From Myxococcales bacterium (GTDB taxonomy: Bacteria > Myxococcota_A > Polyangia > Polyangiales > Ga0077539): DNA of 64,000 nt. A program made the translations under genes and the position numbers. The notes beneath the pieces were generated by a model, which did not search any database, was not told where the DNA came from, and saw nothing but the letters and a program-made list of their open reading frames with translations. The stretch spans positions 1 to 64,000 of the forward strand of contig JAAFIF010000002.1 in the NCBI GenBank assembly GCA_013298625.1. The letters run 5' to 3'. This document shows, one piece after another, positions 26,480-34,002 of this stretch. How positions within the stretch are numbered: the first letter of the stretch is position 1; each line of letters starts with the position of its first letter.

Positions 26480-27613
26480 TCACTCTCGCGACGACGCGAT
26501 CGGCAACGAGAGCACGAAGCACGCGCCGCCCTCGCGCGCACGCTCGACGGACACCGCGCCGCCGACGCGCTCGACCAGCGACTTGACCACCGGCAGCCCC
26601 AAGCCTGTGCCGCCGCGCTCGCGCTTTCGCGTGAAGAACGGCTCCCAGAGCTGCGCGACGTCCTCCTCTGCCACGCCGGCGCCGCTGTCGCGGACCTCGA
26701 CGCGGACGCGCTCGCCGTCGCGCCTCGCGGCGATCACGAGCCTCCCGCCCGCGCTCAGCTCTTGCGTTGCGTTGACCACGAGATTGAAGAGCGCCTGCTG
26801 CAAGTGCTCGGCGCGGATCGAGGCGCGCAGGGGCTCCGAGGGAGCGTCGATCGAGCCTTCGATCCGCCCCTTGCGCAGCAAGCCTTGCACGAACACGAAC
26901 ACGTCTTGGATCACTGCGCGCACGTCGCTGTCGCCAGCGCTTTCGGCGGGCGGCTGCGAGAGCTGCAGCATCCGCCGCAGCACCGCGCCGATGCGGTCGC
27001 TCTGCGCGGCGATCGCTTCGAGTGACTTCTTCGTCGCGGGCGGACAGTCGTCGTCCTCGGCGGCCATCCGCGCGTTGACCAGGATCGCGTTGAGGGGCGA
27101 GCCCACCTCGTGCGCGATGGACGCGGCGACCTGACCCACCGCCGCGAGCGACTGCGCGTGCGCGAGCCGCTCGTTGAACGCCTGCGCGCGCTCGTTCGCG
27201 CGGGCGAGCGCGGCTTCGCTCTCTTCGAGCCGCGCGGCCATCGCGTTGAACGCCTCGGGGACGCGCTCGAGGCCGAGCTTGCTCTCGACGGCGATGCGCG
27301 CGGTGAACTCGTGCGCGCCGATCTGCTCGGCGCCGTGGACGATCGCGCCCAGCTCGGTCGCGAGCTGACGAACGAACCAGCTCACCACGGCCACGACGAT
27401 CGCGATCAGCGCCACGCCCTCGAGCAGCGCGAACGTCGCTTGCTCGCGCAGCGCCTGCGCGATCGGCTCAGCGTCGGCGTGCGCCGAGTGCGCGCTCAGC
27501 GCGCCGTGGCGCCGCAGCGTCGAGAGGGCGATGAGCGTCGCGGTCCCGACAGCGACAGGGAGCACCAACAAGAGCTGCAGTCGACTGGCGAGCTTCTTCT
27601 GAGAGCGGTTCAT
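26480..27613 (-). CDS. Membrane-bound sensor histidine kinase
   Basis: A 377-residue two-component sensor. Two membrane segments (about 10-31 and 61-80) flank a short periplasmic loop of ~30 residues. A HAMP linker follows, then the dimerisation helix with phosphoacceptor His168 in SIAHEVGSPLNAIL. The HATPase domain shows LFNLVVNATQEL (N-box), DSGAGV (G1), FFTRKRERGGTGLGL (F and G2). The phosphorelay layout and NtrB-like H-box fit a partner for the divergent NtrC-type regulator 67 bp away. The tiny sensor loop suggests a signal in or near the membrane. It ends stop-to-stop with the kinase-TPR gene (TGATCA, 26477-26482). Confidence 0.92.
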   Translation of the reverse strand: MNRSQKKLASRLQLLLVLPVAVGTATLIALSTLRRHGALSAHSAHADAEPIAQALREQATFALLEGVALIAIVVAVVSWFVRQLATELGAIVHGAEQIGAHEFTARIAVESKLGLERVPEAFNAMAARLEESEAALARANERAQAFNERLAHAQSLAAVGQVAASIAHEVGSPLNAILVNARMAAEDDDCPPATKKSLEAIAAQSDRIGAVLRRMLQLSQPPAESAGDSDVRAVIQDVFVFVQGLLRKGRIEGSIDAPSEPLRASIRAEHLQQALFNLVVNATQELSAGGRLVIAARRDGERVRVEVRDSGAGVAEEDVAQLWEPFFTRKRERGGTGLGLPVVKSLVERVGGAVSVERAREGGACFVLSLPIASSRE

Positions 27614-27680
27614 CGTCGCCGCTCAGTGCTCGCACGAACGAGCGCGGTTGTCGCGCGCGTGCCGTACACTGCCGTTGGTC

Positions 27681-29063
27681 ATGCGAAGCGTCGCCGCGCC
27701 CAGTGCCTCGAAGCTGCTCATCGTCGAAGACGACCCCGCGCTCGCGCAGGCGCTCGAAGCACTCGCGGTGCGCGACGGGTATGCGCCCGCCGTGGCGATG
27801 ACCGTTCAGGACGGCCTCGTTGCGCTCGAAGCGGGCGCGGTCGACGTCGTGTTGACGGACTACCAGCTGCCCGACGGACAGGGGACGCGCATCATCGAGC
27901 ACGCGCGGCAGACGGACCCGCGCATCGCCGTCGTCGCGATGACCGCGTACGGAACGGTGGACCTCGCCGTGAGGCTCGTGCGGGCAGGCGCGTACGACGT
28001 GCTCACCAAGCCCGTCGAGCCGAGCGCGGTTCGCGCGGCGCTCGCGCGGGCGATCGAGGCGCGGTCGCTGCGCGGCGAGGTCGAGCGGCTGCGGCGAGAG
28101 CTCGCTTCGAACAGCGGGATCGAGGGCCTCGTGGGCCGGTCGAGAGCGCTCGCTGACATCGCGGATCTCGTTCGTCGCGTCGCAGACAACCCGTCGACCG
28201 TGCTCGTCACGGGCCCGAGCGGCAGCGGAAAGGAGCGCGTCGCCCGGGCGCTGCACCAGGTCTCTCGCCGCGCCTCCCGACCCTTCGTGGCCATCAACAT
28301 GGCAGCGGTGCCTGACGCGCTGCTCGAGAGCGAGCTATTTGGACACGTGAAGGGCGCCTTTACCGACGCAAAGACCGACAAGCCGGGGCTCTTCGTGCAG
28401 GCCAACGGAGGCACGCTGCTGCTCGACGAGGTGGGTGATCTTCCGCTCGCATTGCAGGCGAAGCTGCTGCGCGTGCTCGCTGAGCGCGAGGTGCGCCCTG
28501 TTGGAGCGACGAAGTCCGTGGCGTTCGACGTGCGCGTGGTCGCCGCGACGCACCACGATCTGCGCGAAGCCGTCAAAGAAGGGCGATTTCGCCAGGATTT
28601 GTTCTATCGCCTCGCGGTGATCGAGCTGCACGTCCCGCCGCTCAAGGACCGGCCCGACGACGTGCTTCCGCTCGCCGAGCACTTTCTTCGCCGCGCCGCG
28701 CAGCACGCTTCGCGCCCGATCCGAGGGCTCTCGCGGGAGGCGTCGCAGCTGCTCGTTCAGTACGGCTGGCCGGGCAACGTTCGCGAGCTCGAGAACGTCA
28801 TCGAGCGCGCCGTAGCCCTCGCGCGCGACGAGTGGATCGCCGTCTCGGACCTGCCAGCGCACGTGCAGCCCGAGGCGTCGACGCGGTTGTTCGAGCAGGC
28901 CGCTGAGCGGCTGATGACCCTCGAAGAGCTCGAGCGGGGCTACGTCGCACACGTGCTCGAGCGCTGCGGCGGCAACAAGAAGCGCGCAGCGGCGCAGCTC
29001 GGAATCAACCGCAGGACCATCCAGCGCTGGATGGGCGCAGACGAGAGCGACAGCGACGATTGA
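27681..29063 (+). CDS. NtrC-type sigma-54-dependent response regulator
   Basis: A 460-residue transcriptional activator. The receiver domain has phosphoacceptor Asp60 and Lys110. The AAA+ domain has Walker A GPSGSGKE (178-185), Walker B LLLDE (247-251) and a sigma-54-contact loop reading GAFTDA (225-230) instead of the usual GAFTGA. It ends in a Fis-type helix-turn-helix (GGNKKRAAAQLGINRRTIQRWM). The phosphorylated protein would bind upstream sites and activate RNA polymerase-sigma-54. It is divergent from its probable sensor kinase and lies directly upstream of a sigma-54 promoter and secretion operon, its likely target. ATG 27681 follows a TACACT hexamer (27665-27670) by ten bases. Confidence 0.94.
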   Translation: MRSVAAPSASKLLIVEDDPALAQALEALAVRDGYAPAVAMTVQDGLVALEAGAVDVVLTDYQLPDGQGTRIIEHARQTDPRIAVVAMTAYGTVDLAVRLVRAGAYDVLTKPVEPSAVRAALARAIEARSLRGEVERLRRELASNSGIEGLVGRSRALADIADLVRRVADNPSTVLVTGPSGSGKERVARALHQVSRRASRPFVAINMAAVPDALLESELFGHVKGAFTDAKTDKPGLFVQANGGTLLLDEVGDLPLALQAKLLRVLAEREVRPVGATKSVAFDVRVVAATHHDLREAVKEGRFRQDLFYRLAVIELHVPPLKDRPDDVLPLAEHFLRRAAQHASRPIRGLSREASQLLVQYGWPGNVRELENVIERAVALARDEWIAVSDLPAHVQPEASTRLFEQAAERLMTLEELERGYVAHVLERCGGNKKRAAAQLGINRRTIQRWMGADESDSDD

Positions 29064-29080
29064 GCCTCGCGCTCATCCGC

Positions 29081-29113
29081 TTGGCTGAAGCCAACCGGTG
29101 CGCGCCCGGTGCG
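29081..29113. promoter_or_regulatory. Possible upstream activator site for the sigma-54 promoter
   Basis: A palindrome TTGGCT-GA-AGCCAA (29081-29094) is followed at once by two direct copies of CCGGTGCG (29095-29102 and 29106-29113) exactly 11 bp apart, one helical turn. It lies about 120-150 bp before the predicted transcription start, the usual distance for NtrC-type enhancer sites. The palindrome begins 18 bp after the regulator's stop codon and could instead be a short RNA hairpin, but there is no T-tract. Confidence 0.45.
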
Positions 29114-29207
29114 ACATCGAGTCGCACTGAGACAACCCGACGCACGCCGAGCGGAATGACCGTTTCGGACGGCGCGGGATTCGCCGCAGAAAACACAGTC
29201 AATCCGC

Positions 29208-29223
29208 TGGCACGTGCGGTGCT
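29208..29223 (+). promoter_or_regulatory. Predicted sigma-54 (-24/-12) promoter
   Basis: TGGCACGTGCGGTGCT matches the consensus TGGCACG-N4-TTGCW at all positions but one, with the invariant GG and GC dinucleotides at the correct 10-bp spacing. Transcription should begin near 29234, only a few bases before ATG 29238, so the first gene may be translated from a leaderless message or from GTG 29289. The neighbouring gene encodes a sigma-54 activator, which strengthens the call. Confidence 0.75.
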
Positions 29224-29237
29224 TACCCGTGCCGTCG

Positions 29238-30932
29238 ATGGCAAGTCACTCACACCCGTCGCCCGCCACTCGGCTCGGCGCGCTGCTCGTGCTCGAACGA
29301 GAGGACGTCTGGGCTGTCGCGCTCTACGCCGTCGCGATCGGAACGCTCTCGCTCGCGATGCCCGTCGCCGTGCAGACCCTCGTGAACAACGTCGCGTTCG
29401 GCACGCTGCTGCAGCCGCTCGTCGTGCTGACGAGCCTGGTCTTCGTCGGCCTGTGCTTCGTCGGACTGCTCAAGGTGATGCAGTCGCGCCTCGTCGAGAT
29501 CATTCAGCAGCGCGTGTTCGCGAGGCTCGCGCTGCAGATGGCAGAGACGCTGCCGCGCGCGAAAGAAGCGCAGTTCGACGGGTCGCTCGGGCCGTCAGTG
29601 GTCAACAAGTTCTTCGACGTGCTGACCGTGCAGAAGGCGGGCGCATCGCTGCTGCTCGACGGCCTGTCGATCATCTTGCAGGCGATCGTCGGGATGGTGC
29701 TGCTCGCGTTCTACCACCCGCTGCTGCTCGCCTTCGACGTGCTGCTCGTCGCGGCGGTGGGCTTCATTGTGTTCGGGCTCGGACGCGGCGCGGTGCGCAC
29801 GTCGATCGAAGAGTCGTACGCGAAGCACTCGGTGGCGTCGTTTCTTCAGGACCTCGCGCGCAACCGCTCGACGTTTCGCACCGACGCGGGGGCGGCGCTC
29901 GCGGTCGACCGCGTCGACTCGCTCGTCGAGCGCTATCTGCTCGCGCGCAAGTCGCACTTTCGCGTGCTGGTGCGGCAGATCTTCGGCTCCGTCGCGCTGC
30001 AAGCGTTCGCGAGCGCGACGCTGCTCGGCGTGGGCGGATGGCTGGTGATCAACCGTCAGCTCACGCTCGGTCAGCTCGTCGCGAGCGAGCTCGTCGTGTC
30101 GACGGTGGTCGCGGGGCTCGCCAAGTTCGGAAAGCACCTCGAGAGCTACTACGACCTGCTCGCAGCCACCGACAAGATCGGCTACCTGCAAGACCTCGAG
30201 CACGAGCGCGCGACCGGCGGAGACGCTCCGTCCAACGTCGGTCCGTCCGTGCTCGAGCTGCGCGACCTGCATTTGTCCGTCAGGGACAAGTCCGTGCTCA
30301 AGGGCGCGAGCGCGCGCGCCGAAGCTGGCGAGCGCATCGCCCTGGTGGGCGCGCACGGCGCGGGAAAGAGCGTCCTCGCCGAGGCCATCTACGCCCTGCG
30401 AGACCCGTCCATGGGCACGCTGTTGGTCGACGACGTGGACGTGCGCGAGGTGGCTCCGACCGCGTGGCGATCGAGCGTCGCGCTCGTGCGCGGCGTCGAG
30501 GTGTTCGAGGGCACCATCGAGGACAACATTCGCGTCGGTCGCGACGAGCTCAGCGCCGAAGACGTCCGCAGCGCGCTGGCTGCGGTCGGGATGCTCGACG
30601 TGGTGCGCGCCCTGCCGCTCGGATTGCAGACCGAGCTCGACTCCGAAGGAGATCCCCTGACGCTGGGGCAGCTGCGACGGCTGATGCTCGCGCGCGCGAT
30701 CGTCTCGGGTCCGTCGCTGGTGGTGATCGACGAGGTGCTCGACGGCTTCGACGACGGGCCGCGCGCCGACGCCGTGCAGGCGCTCTTCGCGCGAACCGCG
30801 CCGTGGACGCTGATCGTGATTACGCACCGCGCGGACTTGATGTGGCGATGCGACCGCGTGTGGAGGATCACGGACGGAAAGATCGAAGACGTGCGGCCCA
30901 CGATGCCGCTCAGCTCGGGCACGGGGGCGTGA
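29238..30932 (+). CDS. Type I secretion ABC transporter (permease-ATPase)
   Basis: A 564-residue half-transporter. About five or six membrane helices (residues 25-300) precede one ABC ATPase domain. Walker A is GAHGAGKS (371-378), Walker B is LVVIDEVLD, and the switch His is in ITHRADL. The signature motif reads LTLGQ rather than LSGGQ. No N-terminal C39 peptidase domain is present, as in RTX-type exporters. It should drive substrate export through the adjacent HlyD- and TolC-like proteins. ATG 29238 is at, or a few bases after, the predicted sigma-54 start site. The secreted substrate is not obviously encoded nearby. Confidence 0.88.
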   Translation: MASHSHPSPATRLGALLVLEREDVWAVALYAVAIGTLSLAMPVAVQTLVNNVAFGTLLQPLVVLTSLVFVGLCFVGLLKVMQSRLVEIIQQRVFARLALQMAETLPRAKEAQFDGSLGPSVVNKFFDVLTVQKAGASLLLDGLSIILQAIVGMVLLAFYHPLLLAFDVLLVAAVGFIVFGLGRGAVRTSIEESYAKHSVASFLQDLARNRSTFRTDAGAALAVDRVDSLVERYLLARKSHFRVLVRQIFGSVALQAFASATLLGVGGWLVINRQLTLGQLVASELVVSTVVAGLAKFGKHLESYYDLLAATDKIGYLQDLEHERATGGDAPSNVGPSVLELRDLHLSVRDKSVLKGASARAEAGERIALVGAHGAGKSVLAEAIYALRDPSMGTLLVDDVDVREVAPTAWRSSVALVRGVEVFEGTIEDNIRVGRDELSAEDVRSALAAVGMLDVVRALPLGLQTELDSEGDPLTLGQLRRLMLARAIVSGPSLVVIDEVLDGFDDGPRADAVQALFARTAPWTLIVITHRADLMWRCDRVWRITDGKIEDVRPTMPLSSGTGA

Positions 30933-30942
30933 GGTGAAACCC

Positions 30943-32271
30943 ATGACGCAGCAACAGACTTCGACGCCGCGCTCGATGCAAATGGTGCAGAGCGGTCGTT
31001 CGGTGCGGACGTTCTCTCGATTGATCGCAGCAGCGATGCTGTGCGTCCCGGCGATGCTGTACTTGATTCCGTGGGTGCAGAACGTGAAGGGCAGCGGGCG
31101 CGTCGTCGCGTTCGCGCCGCTCGAGCGCCAGCAGAGCATCGAGGCGCCGATCGAGGGCCGCATCGTGCGCTGGTACGTGCGCGAAGGGACCCACGTCGAG
31201 CGCGGAGACCGCATCGCTGACATCCGAGACAACGACCCGGATTTCGTCTCGCGCATCCGGCAAGAGCGCGCGGCGGCGGAGGCCCGCTTGGAGGCGGCGC
31301 GCGCCCGCGTGAGCGGCATCGAGGCTCGCGTGGGCGCCCTCGAGATGTCGCGCTCGAACGCGATGAGCGCCGCGGAGCTTCGCGCTCGCATGGCGCTCGA
31401 CCGCCAGCACGCGGCCGAGCGATCCGTCGAGGCCGCGCAAGCCGCCGAGAGCACGGCGCGGATCAACATCGATCGCCAGCGTGGACTGCTCACGCAGGGG
31501 CTCACGTCACAGCGCAGCGTCGAGCTCGCCGAGCTCGAAGCGGCGCGCACTCGGCTCGAAGCGCAGCGCGCGCAGAACGCATTGGACGCGGCGCGCTCGG
31601 AGCGCGCTGCGCTGAGCGCGGATCGGTCGCGCGCGGGCACGGACGGCATGGCGTCGATCAACGACGCGCGCGCGTCGAGGGCATCCGCTGAGTCCGAAGT
31701 CGCTTCGGCGACCGCGGCGATCGCGCAGATCGACGTGAGGTTGGCGCGCCAGGCAGCGCAGCAGATCGTGGCTCCCATCGCTGGCGTCGTGCTGCGACTG
31801 GTGGCCGCGCAAGGCAGCGAGATGGTGAAGGCTGGCGACCCGGTCGCGATCCTCGTGCCGGACACGAGCGAACGCGCGGTCGAGCTGTGGGTGGACGGCA
31901 ACGATGTTCCGCTCATCTACGAGGGGCGGCACGTGCGACTGCAGTTCGAGGGTTGGCCTGCGGTGCAGTTCAGCGGCTGGCCTTCGGTCTCGGTCGGAAC
32001 GTTCGGCGGTCGCGTCGCGCTCGTCGACGCCACCGACGACGGCCGCGGAAAGTTTCGCGTGGTCGTCGTCCCCGACGGTCGCGAGCCGTGGCCGAGCACG
32101 CGCTACTTGCGTCAGGGCGTGCGCGCCAACGGCTGGTTCTTGCTCGATCGCGTGCGAATCGGCTGGGAGCTCTGGCGTCAGTTCAACGGGTTTCCGCCGG
32201 CCATGTCGAACGCTCCGACCACGTCGCCGCAGCAGAGCTCCGCAGGCGCTGCCCGCTCGGGAGGAAAGTGA
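30943..32271 (+). CDS. HlyD-family membrane fusion protein
   Basis: Periplasmic adaptor linking the ABC transporter to the outer-membrane channel. Of 442 residues, one N-terminal membrane segment lies at about 27-46. A lipoyl-like half-motif (IEAPIEGRIVRWYVREGTHVERGD) follows, then a long coiled-coil hairpin (about 100-240), the second half-lipoyl (QIVAPIAGVVLRLVAAQGSEMVKAGDPV) and a beta-barrel domain. The ATG at 30943 is preferred over the GTG at 30934 because GAGGTG at 30931-30936 gives a six-base spacing. The 3' end overlaps the next start (TGATG). Confidence 0.9.
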   Translation: MTQQQTSTPRSMQMVQSGRSVRTFSRLIAAAMLCVPAMLYLIPWVQNVKGSGRVVAFAPLERQQSIEAPIEGRIVRWYVREGTHVERGDRIADIRDNDPDFVSRIRQERAAAEARLEAARARVSGIEARVGALEMSRSNAMSAAELRARMALDRQHAAERSVEAAQAAESTARINIDRQRGLLTQGLTSQRSVELAELEAARTRLEAQRAQNALDAARSERAALSADRSRAGTDGMASINDARASRASAESEVASATAAIAQIDVRLARQAAQQIVAPIAGVVLRLVAAQGSEMVKAGDPVAILVPDTSERAVELWVDGNDVPLIYEGRHVRLQFEGWPAVQFSGWPSVSVGTFGGRVALVDATDDGRGKFRVVVVPDGREPWPSTRYLRQGVRANGWFLLDRVRIGWELWRQFNGFPPAMSNAPTTSPQQSSAGAARSGGK

Positions 32272-33695
32272 TGCGCACGCGCCCGATCGCGCTCTCGTTC
32301 GCGCTCTTGCTCGCGCCGATGTCCGTTCGCGCACAGCAATCCACGCTCGAGGTGCAGTCCGTCGTCGACTCCGTGCAAGCGGCGCTTCCGACGCTCGTCG
32401 CGGTCGAACGCGAACGCGACGCTGCCAACGCTGAGCTGCTCGCCGCCGAGGGAGGCTTCGACCCGACGCTGCGCGCACGAGGAACGATCTTGCCCGTCGG
32501 CTACTATCGCTACGGCACGGTGGACGTCACCGTCGAGCAGCCGACGCCGCTGTGGGGCAGCTCGCTCTTCGTGGGCTACCGCTTCGGCGGACCGCTCGTT
32601 CAGGGCTCGGCAGGCGTCCCGGATTACTATGGAAATCTCCAGACGAACACCGCCGGCGAGCTACGCGCGGGCGTCTCGATCCCGCTGCTTCGCAACGGCT
32701 GGATCGATCGCCGTCGCGCGAGCATTCAGTCCCGCTCGCAGGGCGTTCGCATGGCCGAAGCAGAGCTCGAGCGAGCGCGCATCGACGCGACGCGCGCGGC
32801 CACCGTGCGCTACTGGGACTGGGTCTCCGCGGGGCAGAAGCTCGAGGTCGCTCGCGCGCTCTTGCGCGTCGCGAGGGAGCGCAACGACGGCCTCGTGATC
32901 CGCGCCAACGCCGGCGACCTGCCGCGCTACGAGGCGCAAGACAACACGCGCGCCGTGCTCTCTCGCGAGTCCGGCGTCGTCGGTGCGCAACAAGCGCTGC
33001 GAAGGGCGGCGATCGAGCTCGCCCTCTTCTACCGCGACCGCGAGGCGCAGCCGATCGTCCCCGCCGACGCGTCGCTGCCTCGCACGATGCCGAGCCCCGA
33101 CGCCGCGTACACGCTCGCCGCCAGCGAGCCCGCGCGCGAAGCCGCTGCCATCGCCGCGCGTCCCGAGCTGCGTCGCTTCGAAGCGCTGCGCGCGCAAGCG
33201 AGGGTCGAGGTCGACCTGGCCAACAACCAGCTCTTGCCGCAGGTGGACCTCGTCGGACAGGTGTCGCAAGACCTCGGAGCGTCGTTCTCGACCTCGGACT
33301 CGCGCGGCCGCCCCGAGGTCAGCGCTGGCGTGACCATCGAAGTGCCGATCGTGATGCGACAGCAGTTCGGCCGCCTGCGCGCCGCCGAGGCCGCGCTCGC
33401 GAGGATCGACGCGCAGCGGGCGTTCGCGCGGGACCGCGTCGTGGCGGACGTACGAGACGCCGTCGCTGCGCTGCGCGCGGCGCTCGAGAGAGCAGAGATC
33501 ACAGAGCGCGAAGTGCAGGTAGCGACGCAGGTCGAGCAGGCCGAGCGCGAGCGGTTTCGCCAGGGCGACTCCAACGTGTTCTTGGTCAATCAGCGCGAGC
33601 AGGCGAGGGCCGAGGCCGAGGTGCGCAGGGTCGACGCGATCGCCGATTGGCTCCGCGCCCGGGCTGCGTTTCGCGCGGCGATCGGCGAGCGATAG
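32271..33695 (+). CDS. TolC-family outer-membrane efflux protein
   Basis: Outer-membrane channel of the type I secretion system. It is 474 residues with a signal peptide (MRTRPIALSFALLLAPMSVRA, cleavage near RA-QQ). Paired beta-strand and long coiled-coil regions form the two TolC repeats; typical segments are SIPLLRNGWIDRRRA and the C-terminal FRQGDSNVFLVNQREQARAEAEVRRVDAIADWLRARAAF. ATG 32271 has GGAGG at 32260-32264 and shares a base with the adaptor gene's stop, so the three genes form one operon. Confidence 0.9.
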   Translation: MRTRPIALSFALLLAPMSVRAQQSTLEVQSVVDSVQAALPTLVAVERERDAANAELLAAEGGFDPTLRARGTILPVGYYRYGTVDVTVEQPTPLWGSSLFVGYRFGGPLVQGSAGVPDYYGNLQTNTAGELRAGVSIPLLRNGWIDRRRASIQSRSQGVRMAEAELERARIDATRAATVRYWDWVSAGQKLEVARALLRVARERNDGLVIRANAGDLPRYEAQDNTRAVLSRESGVVGAQQALRRAAIELALFYRDREAQPIVPADASLPRTMPSPDAAYTLAASEPAREAAAIAARPELRRFEALRAQARVEVDLANNQLLPQVDLVGQVSQDLGASFSTSDSRGRPEVSAGVTIEVPIVMRQQFGRLRAAEAALARIDAQRAFARDRVVADVRDAVAALRAALERAEITEREVQVATQVEQAERERFRQGDSNVFLVNQREQARAEAEVRRVDAIADWLRARAAFRAAIGER

Positions 33696-33696
33696 A

Positions 33697-34002
33697 TCAG
33701 AGCGTGACCCAGAGCCGCACGCGTCCGTCGCCTGCGCGCAGCACGAGCTGACAGCCGAGCCGCACCGTCTCTGAACCGTTGCCGATGCGCTCGAGCAGCG
33801 CGCGCTCGTCGTCTTCAGCAGGCTCGCAGTGCTCGATTCCCTCGCGCACCTCGACGCGGCACGTCCCACAATTCGCGTGGCGACACGCGAGCGGAACGCC
33901 CGCGCGCACCTCCCGATCACACAGGTCCACGAGCCTGCCGCCCTCGGGCCAGTCGACCTCGTGTCGCGTGCGCTCGAAGAGCACCTTGGCCATCGCCGTC
34001 AC
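33697..34002 (-). CDS. Plant-type 2Fe-2S ferredoxin
   Basis: A 101-residue electron carrier. The cluster ligands are Cys40, Cys45, Cys48 (Cx4Cx2C in CRHANCGTC) and Cys84. It could start at GTG 34000-34002, which overlaps the TGA of the upstream lipoprotein gene by four bases, or at ATG 33991-33993, giving 98 residues. It is convergent with the TolC gene with one base between stops (TAG-A-TCA). The redox partner is not apparent; translational coupling to a secreted lipoprotein is unusual for a cytoplasmic ferredoxin. Confidence 0.88.
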   Translation of the reverse strand: MTAMAKVLFERTRHEVDWPEGGRLVDLCDREVRAGVPLACRHANCGTCRVEVREGIEHCEPAEDDERALLERIGNGSETVRLGCQLVLRAGDGRVRLWVTL

